From the NCBI GenBank assembly GCA_025353585.1, contig JANXOM010000205.1:1-32887 (forward strand): a DNA stretch of 32,887 nt, given 5' to 3'. This DNA is from Deltaproteobacteria bacterium (GTDB taxonomy: Bacteria > Myxococcota_A > Polyangia > Haliangiales > Haliangiaceae). Positions 7,962-15,047 of the stretch are shown here, in pieces. Position 1 is the first letter of the stretch; every line of letters begins with the position of its first letter. A program made the position numbers and the translations under genes. The notes beneath the pieces were generated by a model. The model saw only the letters and a program-made list of their open reading frames with translations, was not told the DNA's origin and ran no database searches.

Positions 7962-8876
7962 ATGTTCCAGCGCTTCTTCGTTTCCAGCGTGCTCGCCGCC
8001 TCGCTCGCCGCGTGCCACGGCCAGGCCGTCGTCACCACCGGGCCCGCGCCCGCCCCCGCGCCGGCCCCGGTCGTCGTGACCGCGCCGCCCGCCTCGCACC
8101 CCGCGTACCTGCACGCGCTGACCGACCTGCGCGTCGCGCGCTCGTACCTCGCTCGCCCCGCCGGCGCGGTCGTGAAGTGGGACGAGAACGTCGCGATTCA
8201 CGAGATCGATGCCGCGATCAGCGAGATCAAGCGCGCCTCGGTAGACGACGGCAAGCCGCTCGAGGAGCACCCCGCCGTCGACGTCGGCATGGTCTGGGGC
8301 GATCGCCTCCACCGCGCTCTCGAGCTCGTCGAGAAGGCGCGCGCGGACGTCAACCAGGAGGAGGACAACGCGTTCGCGAACGGCCTCAAGAACCGCGCCG
8401 TGCAGCACATCGGCGAGGCCGCGCGCTTCATTCACGAGGGCATCGAGGACGCGGGCCGCCCGAACGGTCCGAACGGCCAGCCGCCTGTCGTCATCGTCGA
8501 GCAGGCCCACCCCGCGTATCTGCACGCGCTGAGCGATCTGCGCGCGGCGCGCGGCTGGCTCGAGAAGCCGGCGCGCGCGGACGTCAAGTACGACGAGAAC
8601 CGCGCGATCCGCGAGATCGATGCCGCGATCGGCGAGATCAAGACGGCCGCGATCGACGACGGCAAGCAGCTGAGCGAGCACCCGCCGGTCGACGTGGCCG
8701 TCGGCCATCGCGATCGCCTGCGCAAGGCGATGGACATCCTCCACGGCGCCGCCGCGGACATCGAGCAGAAGGAGGACGACAAGTTCTCCAAGGGCCTGCG
8801 CCGCCGCGCGCTCGACCACATCCGCAAGGCGGAGAAGGACATCCGCGACGCGATCGAGGACCGCAAGGGCCACTAG
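7962..8876 (+). CDS. Lipoprotein with two tandem copies of a ~117-residue helical domain
   Basis: The protein has 304 residues. A lipobox (SLAAC, C18) ends a short signal peptide, and an Ala/Pro linker follows. Two copies of one domain lie at 46-162 and 183-299. Both open with HPAYLHAL.DLR.AR and contain EIDAAI.EIK and DDGK.L.EHP.VDV. Both end in long charged helices with repeated KxEEDN/KEDDK and EDxG/EDRKG stretches. The copies are clearly homologous and look helical and highly charged. I know of no function; similar repeats occur in exported proteins of soil bacteria, in my recollection. The Shine-Dalgarno GAGGG lies upstream of the ATG. The gene sits between the MoxR operon and a convergent operon of unknown genes. 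Confidence 0.8.
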   Translation: MFQRFFVSSVLAASLAACHGQAVVTTGPAPAPAPAPVVVTAPPASHPAYLHALTDLRVARSYLARPAGAVVKWDENVAIHEIDAAISEIKRASVDDGKPLEEHPAVDVGMVWGDRLHRALELVEKARADVNQEEDNAFANGLKNRAVQHIGEAARFIHEGIEDAGRPNGPNGQPPVVIVEQAHPAYLHALSDLRAARGWLEKPARADVKYDENRAIREIDAAIGEIKTAAIDDGKQLSEHPPVDVAVGHRDRLRKAMDILHGAAADIEQKEDDKFSKGLRRRALDHIRKAEKDIRDAIEDRKGH

Positions 8877-8905
8877 CGCTCGAGCCGCGGAACGGTGCGC
8901 GCGCT

Positions 8906-9062
8906 GCTAACGGCAAAGCTGCGGAGACCAGAGGAGCAGACCGGGCGGGGTTGGTAGCCGACCGCGGCGGGACCCGCCGCTGCCGCTCAGCTGTCCGGCT
9001 GCGGCAACCATCTCCCTCTCGGCTCCTCTGATCTCCTCTACCTCAGCGGCTTTGCGGTAAGC
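8906..9062. repeat. Long imperfect inverted repeat between convergent genes
   Basis: The left arm starts at 8906 (GCTAACGGCAAAGCTGCGGA...) and the right arm, read from 9062 on the other strand, starts GCTTACCGCAAAGCCGCTGA. Seventeen of the first 21 bases agree. The arms then realign at CAGAGGAGC after a 9-base insertion in the right arm. It fills almost the whole gap between the stops at 8876 and 9069. It could be a bidirectional terminator or a small non-coding mobile element with terminal inverted repeats. Confidence 0.5.
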
Positions 9063-9068
9063 AACGCA

Positions 9069-10271
9069 TCAGCCGGGGGGCGGGGGACCCGGCAGCGTCA
9101 CGGCTGCCGTCGGGTCCGCCGGCGAGGGCCGCAGGTGCCGCTTGAGCCGTTGCGCCAGGGCCTCGACTTGCGCCTCGCCGAGCAGGTCACGCGCCTGGGC
9201 GCGATGGGCCATCCAGCGGTTCGCCAGCGCCGGCATCGCCTCGACGCCGGGCGGGATCGAGAGCCGCCGGTCCACCGCGGCCAGGGCCGCCGGCAACGCG
9301 AACAGCGTCGCTAACCCGCGCGGCCGCTGCGAGGCGCTGTCGGGGCCGAGCACGGCCGCCAGCAGCGGGCTCTTCGCCGCCGGCTCGCGCAGGCCCATCT
9401 CGCCGAGACAGAACAGCGCGTTCAGGTGCACCAGGAACGCCGCCACCGCGCGCACGTCGCCCTCGGCCGGCGCCCGCTCGAGCATCTGCTCGAACGCGCC
9501 GGCGAGCCGCGCCGGACCCGCGATCATGTCGCGCGGCGCGGCGTCGGGCACGAGCCGGTACGCCACCGCGCGCGCGAGCTCCGCGTCGCGCAGCACGAAC
9601 ACCGCGTCCTCCCAGTGCAGCGGCGGCGCGCCCGGGTGGTTGTCGAGCAGCTGCGTCAGCGGAGACCGGCGCAGCAGCGTCGGCGTGATCGAGCTCGTCT
9701 CCGGCACGCTCGCGCCGATCAGATCGTCGAACCCGACGATCGTCACGTCCTCGCGCACGCGCCGCACGGCCTTCCACGACGTGAGCCGCGCCGGCGGCGT
9801 CTGGCCCTGGAACCGCGCGCGACCCGTCCACCACGTGAGCAAGATGTCGCTGCGCCGGACCTTGAACAGGTTGTGCAGCAGCGCGTGGCGCGCCAGCACC
9901 CGCGTGCGATCGCGGGAGAGCGGCTGGCTCACCATCGCGAGCGCCGTGTCGATGATGCGGCGGCGCTGGCGCTCGGACACCGACCACAGCTCCGCGCGCG
10001 GATGCACCAGGAACAGCGCGTTATGCAACCCCGCCGCGAGGGCGAGGTCATCGGCCTCGAGGATGATCGAAGGCACGCGGCACACGAGCGTCGACAGCAC
10101 GGCCGCGCGCGCCTCGTCGACCGCCATCAGCTCCTCGGTCGCGTGCGGCAGCTCGCCGTCCCAGCGATCGAGGTCCGACTGCGGGATCGGCGCGCCGACG
10201 TGCAGCGGCCCGCCCATGACGAGGGGCCTCACGAACGACGTCAAGAAGTCGCGGACGTGCGGGCGCGCCAT
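9069..10271 (-). CDS. Hypothetical protein, second gene of a two-gene operon
   Basis: A protein of 400 residues, not recognised. There is no signal peptide or TM span. It is mostly helical, with a middle section (TIVGFDDLIGASVPE near 195) and a Pro-rich tail ending in GPPPPG. The ATG lies 16 bp after the stop of the 512-residue gene, so the two are almost surely co-transcribed and may act together. The pair lies 1.3 kb from the MoxR gene on the same strand, with the lipoprotein gene inverted between them. A link to MoxR is a guess from position only. Confidence 0.7.
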   Translation of the reverse strand: MARPHVRDFLTSFVRPLVMGGPLHVGAPIPQSDLDRWDGELPHATEELMAVDEARAAVLSTLVCRVPSIILEADDLALAAGLHNALFLVHPRAELWSVSERQRRRIIDTALAMVSQPLSRDRTRVLARHALLHNLFKVRRSDILLTWWTGRARFQGQTPPARLTSWKAVRRVREDVTIVGFDDLIGASVPETSSITPTLLRRSPLTQLLDNHPGAPPLHWEDAVFVLRDAELARAVAYRLVPDAAPRDMIAGPARLAGAFEQMLERAPAEGDVRAVAAFLVHLNALFCLGEMGLREPAAKSPLLAAVLGPDSASQRPRGLATLFALPAALAAVDRRLSIPPGVEAMPALANRWMAHRAQARDLLGEAQVEALAQRLKRHLRPSPADPTAAVTLPGPPPPG

Positions 10272-10287
10272 CGCTACGAGTCCCGGC

Positions 10288-11826
10288 TCACTTCGTGCCG
10301 GTCGAGCCCGGCGGCAGCGCCTTGCGATCGGGCGCGTCGGGGAAGCCCCACAGCGCGAAGCGGCCGACGGCGTCGTTCACGACCTCGGCGTCCTCCGTCG
10401 TGTCCGCCGTAAAGTCGGTGGCCTCGGCGCGCTCGACATCCATCTTCGCGAGCGAGCGGCGCTCGAGCGTCGCGAACGCGGCGTCGCCGACCTGGAACGG
10501 CACGGCGTCCGCGGTGAACACCGTGACGAGCCCGCCGGTGTGGCCGAGCGCGCGCGCGAGCACGTCCGGCGAGACGCGCGGCACGACGTCCATGCCGAGC
10601 GGCACGAGCAACCCCGGCGCGAGCTCGCACAGGAGCTGCCCGAGCGGGATGACGTCGAGGTTCTCCGCGGCGATGACGAGGATGCCGCGGTCCGTGACGG
10701 CGACGCGATGGCCGCGCAGGCTCACCGGCGGCAGCGCGAACAAGATCCTCTTGAGCCGCGATGCGTGCTTCGTCTCGATCAGCGTGGCCACCACGCGCCG
10801 CGGCGGGCCCATCGCAGCCGCGAGCTTGAGCGGCACGCCGATCGGGTCGGGTGGGCCACCCGCGAGCGGGTTCGTCGCGTTCGCGCGCTCCATCGCGAGA
10901 TCCACGCGCGTCAGGTCGCCGATGTTGCTGAGCGCGAGCGGCCCCGGCAGCACGTCCACGCGATCGTTCGGCCAGAACACGTGGAAGGTATCCGCCGGGA
11001 ACACGGATGCGCACGACGCCAGATCGATCGGGTGCGCGTACCCCACGGCCACGGCCGCGCTCGTCCCGACCGCGCGGAACACGTCGATGCCCGGCGTCCC
11101 GAGGAACAGCTGCAGGATGCGCTCGGGCAGCCCGTGCGCGCGGATCCACATGTAGCCCCGCTCGCGCGCGTGGTCGTCGAACGCCGACGACGAGCGCGGG
11201 TTGAACAGGCCCGCCTCCGCCTCGACGCGGTTGCGCCACAGGTAGCGAATGATGCCGTCCGCGAGCCCGTGCGCGACGGCGAGGTAGAGCTCGTTGCGAT
11301 CCTCGGGGCCGAGGTTCTGCGCGCCGGGCTGCTTGCGGATCGAGAGCCGGAAGAGGAGCCGCGCGAACGGCAGGTCGCCCTCGCGCACGTAGCCCTGCGC
11401 GAACTCGTCGCCATGCACCATGAACTCGGTGTTCGCGGGCATCGCGCCGATGTCCACGGCGTCGTAGCCGTACGGCGACCGGTCGTCGCGGAACTTCACG
11501 AAGTGCTTGGACGTGCCCGTGTAGATCGCGCCGCCGACGAGCCGGCACAGCCGCGCCGCGCGGTCCGCCGCGTACGACGAGACCGCGGGGATCTGGACGA
11601 CGATCTCGCGGCTGCCGAGCGCCGTGCGGCACTTCGTCAACGTGAGCCCGGATATCAGCTCGTCGAGCGACGCCTCGGACGAGTAGAGCCGCAGCCAGCT
11701 CACCGCGCCCTCGAGCGTCGGGAACGTCATCAGGCAGGAGCGCCCGAGAAGGATCCCGCGCGGATCGGGGGCGACACCCGGCGTGAAGAACCGGGTCTGG
11801 CCTTGCGCGACGTGCTCGAGTGCCAC
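10288..11826 (-). CDS. Large hypothetical protein, first gene of a two-gene operon
   Basis: The protein has 512 residues and is soluble by composition. The C-terminal 190 residues have a regular beta pattern: LPPVSLRGHRVAVTD, GILVIA, IPLGQLLCELAPGLLVPLGM, VPRVSPDVLARAL, LVTVFTADAVPFQVGDAAF. This reminds me of the accessory 'X' domains that accompany MoxR or FtsH ATPases in ternary systems, but I cannot confirm it from sequence alone. No catalytic motif is visible. The GTG at 11826 has TAGCCT 6 nt upstream and no Shine-Dalgarno, consistent with a leaderless mRNA for the operon. Confidence 0.7.
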   Translation of the reverse strand: MALEHVAQGQTRFFTPGVAPDPRGILLGRSCLMTFPTLEGAVSWLRLYSSEASLDELISGLTLTKCRTALGSREIVVQIPAVSSYAADRAARLCRLVGGAIYTGTSKHFVKFRDDRSPYGYDAVDIGAMPANTEFMVHGDEFAQGYVREGDLPFARLLFRLSIRKQPGAQNLGPEDRNELYLAVAHGLADGIIRYLWRNRVEAEAGLFNPRSSSAFDDHARERGYMWIRAHGLPERILQLFLGTPGIDVFRAVGTSAAVAVGYAHPIDLASCASVFPADTFHVFWPNDRVDVLPGPLALSNIGDLTRVDLAMERANATNPLAGGPPDPIGVPLKLAAAMGPPRRVVATLIETKHASRLKRILFALPPVSLRGHRVAVTDRGILVIAAENLDVIPLGQLLCELAPGLLVPLGMDVVPRVSPDVLARALGHTGGLVTVFTADAVPFQVGDAAFATLERRSLAKMDVERAEATDFTADTTEDAEVVNDAVGRFALWGFPDAPDRKALPPGSTGTK

Positions 11827-11832
11827 GGCGGC

Positions 11833-11838
11833 AGGCTA
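11833..11838 (-). promoter_or_regulatory. Putative -10 box (TAGCCT) of the 512/400-residue operon
   Basis: TAGCCT on the minus strand lies 6 nt upstream of the GTG at 11826. It fits the TANNNT spacing rule seen across the window. Confidence 0.4.
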
Positions 11839-11851
11839 GCAGCTTCCTAGC

Positions 11852-12421
11852 TCAGCCGCCGGCCTTGAGCTGCACGTCGACGCGCCGGTCCGTCTTGTAG
11901 CCCGCCTCGTCCGTGCCGGTCGCGTCGAGCGCGCCACGCGTGGTCACCGCGAGCTGCGGCGCCTGCACGCCGAGGTGCGAGAGGAACGAGCCGACCGACG
12001 ACGCGCGCTTGCTGCCGAGGCCGAGGTTGTACTCCTCCGTGCCCCGCGGATCCGCGCGGCCGATGAGCGCGACAGCCTTGTCCTTGAGCGGCCCCGTCAT
12101 CATGCAGGTCGCGAGCTGCTGGAGGATGTTGCGATCGTCGGACGTCAGCTCGTCCTTGTCGTAGTCGAACGTCGGGTTGACGTTCGCGAGCGGCTTGATG
12201 CCGCACATCGTCGCGATGTCGCCGGAGATCGAGATGCCCGGGCTGACTTTTTGATCCGCCGTGATCGCCGGCGGCGACTTCGTCGTGGTGTCCGCGGGCG
12301 GCGGCGTGGCCTCACCGGTCGTGGAGGTCGGGCCGACGGGCTTGGCCGCGTCGTGGTGGCAGGCGCCCGAGAGCGCGACGAAACCAGCGAGGGCGACGAA
12401 CGCGAAAGTCTTGGTGTTCAT
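11852..12421 (-). CDS. OmpA-family lipoprotein (Pal-like)
   Basis: The protein has 189 residues. Its lipobox LSGAC puts the acylated Cys at 21. A Pro/Thr-rich linker of about 50 residues leads to an OmpA C-terminal domain (about 85-187). D124 in GRADPRG and R139 in GLGSKRASSV are 15 apart, as in Pal/OmpA, where they bind diaminopimelate of peptidoglycan. RRVDVQL closes the domain. It probably ties the outer membrane to the cell wall. It is a stand-alone gene: no tolA, tolB or ybgF lies beside it, so it may not be the principal Pal. AAGGA gives a strong Shine-Dalgarno before the ATG at 12421. The divergent lipoprotein gene starts only 15 bp away. Confidence 0.88.
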   Translation of the reverse strand: MNTKTFAFVALAGFVALSGACHHDAAKPVGPTSTTGEATPPPADTTTKSPPAITADQKVSPGISISGDIATMCGIKPLANVNPTFDYDKDELTSDDRNILQQLATCMMTGPLKDKAVALIGRADPRGTEEYNLGLGSKRASSVGSFLSHLGVQAPQLAVTTRGALDATGTDEAGYKTDRRVDVQLKAGG

Positions 12422-12436
12422 GGCATCCTTACGTTT

Positions 12437-13975
12437 GTGCTCAAAGCTTTAACACGCCTGGCGCTGTGCGGCGCCCTCGTGGCCGCTTGCGGTAGTAAGG
12501 CGGCCTCACCGAGCGCGAAAGAGGACGCGGGCACGGCGGCCTCGAAGCCCTCCGTCGCGCCCCTCGCGATGCCGGTGCTCGGCGTCGACCGCCCGTCGAG
12601 GATGAACTATCTCTACGGCGACGGCGCCATCGCGTTCGGCAAGGCCGTGGCCGCGTACAACGCCAAGACGCGCGACTGGGCGGCGGTGCGCACGAACTGT
12701 GAGGCCGCGCTCGCGAAGGATCCGCTCGAGCTCGACGCGCACTGGCTCCTCGCGACGGCCCTCGCGCAAACCGGCGAGCCCGCGTCGGCCGTCGATCACA
12801 TCGTGGCCGCGCTCGCGGCCGACTACTACCGCTTCGGCGCGAGCCTCGACACGCCCGACCTCGCGGACTTCCGCGCCACCCCGCACGGCCAGGCCGTGGT
12901 CGCGCTCGCCGCGAAGATCAGCGATGCGTACGGGGCCAGGGTGACGAGCGGCGTGTGGGTCGTGGCGCGGCGCAGCCCGTTCCGTTGGCCGGGTGCCCTC
13001 GGGGCGCAGGCCTCGGCCACGCGCGGCGAGCTGTACGCGTTCGATCGCGAGTCGAAGCGCTACTTCCGCCTGACGCACACGGATCACGAGGTCGCCGGCT
13101 TCGTGCGCGCGGCCGGCGGCGGCGAGGTCGCGGTCCTCGGCTTCGACAAGATCGACCGGCCGAAGCCGCCCGCGCCCGCCGATGCGCCGCCGACGTTCGA
13201 GCGCGCCTGGATCGCGGTCTACGACGCGAAGGCGTGGAAGCCGATCGGCAAGCGCGCGGCCTTGCCCGCGGCCCGGGAGATCGGCATCGGTTACGCGGCC
13301 GGCGATCAGCTCGTCGCCACGAGCGCGCCCGCGGCCGGCCGCTGGGGCCTCGGGCCCGTGACGGTGGCGTCCGTCGACGCGAGCGGCGGCAAGCTCGCGC
13401 CGATCGCGGGCGCGGCGCCGGTGCCCCGGGTCGCCGTCACCGTGGACGAGGGGCGGAGCGTGCGCGACGCCGCCGCGGCGGACGCGAGCGCGACCGTGGC
13501 GACCCTGATGCTCGGCAACGCCGCGATCACCATCCCCGAGAGCGGCCAGGCCCAGGCGCAGACGATCGCGGTCGCGCCGGACAAGGCGCACGTCGCGTTC
13601 GCCACCGCCGTCGACGCGTGCGCCAAGGACGTCGCCGCGTCGCTGTACGTCGCCGACGGCAAGGGCGCGCTCAAGCACGTGCTCACCGCGAAGAGCCGCT
13701 TCGCCACGCGCTGGCTGGACGCGACCACGCTCGCGTACGAGGACGGGGACGGCAACATCCGCCTGTGGGACGCCGGCACCGGCCGCGAGACCGGCAAGCT
13801 CGAGGACAAGCCCGGCATGGCGCTCGACGCGCTCTCGCCAACGGCGGCGCCGCTGTGCAAGCAGGGCCCCGCGCTCCCGCCCGAGACCGCCGGCAGCGGG
13901 GCCGGCTCCGGCGCGCCCGGCGACGAGCCGCCGGCCACCGACGGGCCCGTAACTGCGCCCACGCCCACGCCGTAG
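12437..13975 (+). CDS. Lipoprotein with TPR-like N-terminus and propeller-like C-terminus
   Basis: This is a protein of 512 residues. Starting at GTG 12437 gives an ideal lipoprotein signal (MLKALTRLAL...LVAAC, C18), which fixes the start even though no ribosome site is obvious. Residues about 55-125 look like helical TPR-type repeats (NCEAALAKDPLELDAHWLLA). The remainder has repeated short beta patterns such as ELYAFDRESKRYFRLT, TIAVAPDKAHVAFAT and LAYEDGDGNIRLWDAGTG, resembling WD40 or TolB-like propeller blades. The tail is low complexity. No enzyme motif is seen. A plausible role is a cell-envelope scaffold. The sixA-like gene follows 15 bp after the stop. Confidence 0.72.
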   Translation: MLKALTRLALCGALVAACGSKAASPSAKEDAGTAASKPSVAPLAMPVLGVDRPSRMNYLYGDGAIAFGKAVAAYNAKTRDWAAVRTNCEAALAKDPLELDAHWLLATALAQTGEPASAVDHIVAALAADYYRFGASLDTPDLADFRATPHGQAVVALAAKISDAYGARVTSGVWVVARRSPFRWPGALGAQASATRGELYAFDRESKRYFRLTHTDHEVAGFVRAAGGGEVAVLGFDKIDRPKPPAPADAPPTFERAWIAVYDAKAWKPIGKRAALPAAREIGIGYAAGDQLVATSAPAAGRWGLGPVTVASVDASGGKLAPIAGAAPVPRVAVTVDEGRSVRDAAAADASATVATLMLGNAAITIPESGQAQAQTIAVAPDKAHVAFATAVDACAKDVAASLYVADGKGALKHVLTAKSRFATRWLDATTLAYEDGDGNIRLWDAGTGRETGKLEDKPGMALDALSPTAAPLCKQGPALPPETAGSGAGSGAPGDEPPATDGPVTAPTPTP

Positions 13976-13977
13976 AG

Positions 13978-13983
13978 TAGGCT
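13978..13983 (+). promoter_or_regulatory. Putative -10 box (TAGGCT) of the sixA-like gene
   Basis: TAGGCT lies 7 nt upstream of the ATG at 13991, in the 15-bp gap after the lipoprotein gene. It suggests the phosphatase gene has its own leaderless promoter. Confidence 0.4.
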
Positions 13984-13990
13984 CCTCGCG

Positions 13991-14461
13991 ATGCGCATCT
14001 ACTTGTGCCGCCACGGCGACGCCGTCCCCGAGGACGAGGCCGGCAGCGATCGCGATCGCTGGCTGTCGCCGCGGGGTCGCGAGCTCGTGCGTACGCTCGC
14101 GCGGCTCCTGCGCGAGCAGAAGGTCGAGCCGGACTGCATCCTGTCCTCGCCCCTGCCACGCGCCGTGCAGACGGCCGAGCTCCTCGCGGCCGCGCTCGAC
14201 TACCTCGGCGTCGTCACCACGCTCCGCTGCCTCGAGCCCGCCGCGCAGCCCGAGGTCGCCGCGCGCGCGATCATCGCCGCCGGGGAGAGCGTGCTCGTCT
14301 GCGGGCACGAGCCGTCGATCTCCACGTTGACCGCGCACCTGCTCGGGGTCCCCGCGGTCCGCCCGTTCCGCACGGCGCAGTGCTGTGCGATCGAGGACCG
14401 CAAGCCCGCGTTCACGGCGCGCGCGGACGTCGGCCTCGTCACGGCGCTGTTCGTCGACTGA
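13991..14461 (+). CDS. sixA: SixA-type phosphohistidine phosphatase
   Basis: The protein has 156 residues, the usual length. It is a histidine phosphatase of the phosphoglycerate-mutase-like fold: the RHG motif is at 7-9 (H8 is the phospho-accepting His), SSPLPRAVQTAE supplies R57, and VCGHEPS supplies the second catalytic His, H106. SixA removes phosphate from His-phosphotransfer domains of two-component relays in the cytosol. Substrate proteins are not encoded here. Its stop codon lies in the first copy of a 21-bp direct repeat. Confidence 0.9.
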   Translation: MRIYLCRHGDAVPEDEAGSDRDRWLSPRGRELVRTLARLLREQKVEPDCILSSPLPRAVQTAELLAAALDYLGVVTTLRCLEPAAQPEVAARAIIAAGESVLVCGHEPSISTLTAHLLGVPAVRPFRTAQCCAIEDRKPAFTARADVGLVTALFVD

Positions 14462-14559
14462 GCCGGCGTCTTCGCGGGACAGGCGCCGGCGGCGGAGCCG
14501 ACAAGCCGATCGACAGAGACGCGATTTATCCGCGGTCTCTGAGCCGGCGTCTTCGCGGG
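14458..14559 (+). repeat. Two copies of a 21-bp direct repeat, 81 bp apart, with inverted repeats
   Basis: Identical 21-mers (CTGAGCCGGCG ... CGCGGG) occur at 14458-14478 and 14539-14559; the first includes the stop of the sixA-like gene. GCCGGCG (14462-14468) pairs with CGCCGGC (14484-14490). CGCGGTCTC (14531-14539) pairs with GAGACCGCG (14582-14590) around a 14-bp perfect palindrome GCGGGGCGCCCCGC (14555-14568). The block may act as a terminator or a protein-binding site. Confidence 0.6.
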
Positions 14560-14629
14560 GCGCCCCGCCCCGACACATCCCGAGACCGCGTCGTCACCGC
14601 GCTGCATCAGCCGGCGGGCACAACGAAGC

Positions 14630-15028
14630 ATGCAAAAGACCCTCGTCCTCGCCCTGCTCTCCCCGCTCCTCCCGCTCGCGATCGCGTACGCCGACCACGG
14701 CGGCGGCGAGCCCGGCGGCCACCCCGAGCCGCCGCCGGAGGCGTTCGAAGCGTGCACCAGCGCCGCGCCGGGCGCGACGTGCAGCGTCACGCACGACGGC
14801 CACACGATGACCGGCACGTGCGAGGCCGCCCCCGAGACGACCGCCCTCGCCTGTCGGCCCGAGCACCCGCCGGGCCCGCCGCCCGAGGCGGTCGCCGCGT
14901 GCAATCGCGCGAAGGCCGGCGACGCCTGCACCGTCACGCACGGCGACCAGACGCGGACCGGCACGTGCGAGACCGGCCCCGACGACGGCGCGACGCTCGC
15001 TTGCCACCCGGCCCGACCGCCCGCGTAG
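14630..15028 (+). CDS. Small secreted protein with two four-Cys repeats
   Basis: The protein has 132 residues. A signal peptide covers about 1-21 (LALLSPLLPLAIAYADHG). After a Gly/Pro/His-rich stretch come two copies of a repeat of about 48 residues: PPPEA..AC...A.G..C.VTH......GTCE, then LAC.P. Cys residues fall at 42, 51, 64, 75 and at 91, 100, 113, 125, with almost the same spacing, so each copy probably folds around two disulfides in the periplasm or outside the cell. I do not know a function. Similar PPPEA/TGTC repeats are, in my recollection, common in Myxococcota. It is preceded by a structured 168-bp intergenic block. Confidence 0.75.
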   Translation: MQKTLVLALLSPLLPLAIAYADHGGGEPGGHPEPPPEAFEACTSAAPGATCSVTHDGHTMTGTCEAAPETTALACRPEHPPGPPPEAVAACNRAKAGDACTVTHGDQTRTGTCETGPDDGATLACHPARPPA

Positions 15029-15047
15029 CGCGCCGCGACGTCGCCGC

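Noticed and set aside
7747..8924. 14-bp match ACGGCAAAGCTGCG at 7747-7760 and 8910-8923
   Set aside because: One copy is inside the MoxR coding region. A match of this length is expected by chance in a GC-rich window of this size.
9142..11850. 902-codon plus-strand frame antisense to the 400- and 512-residue genes
   Set aside because: Typical high-GC antisense frame. The minus-strand proteins have natural composition and operon spacing.
12506..14578. 690-codon minus-strand frame opposite the lipoprotein and sixA-like genes
   Set aside because: Shadow frame with Arg/Asp/Glu-rich translation; the plus strand has a lipobox and RHG motif in the right places.
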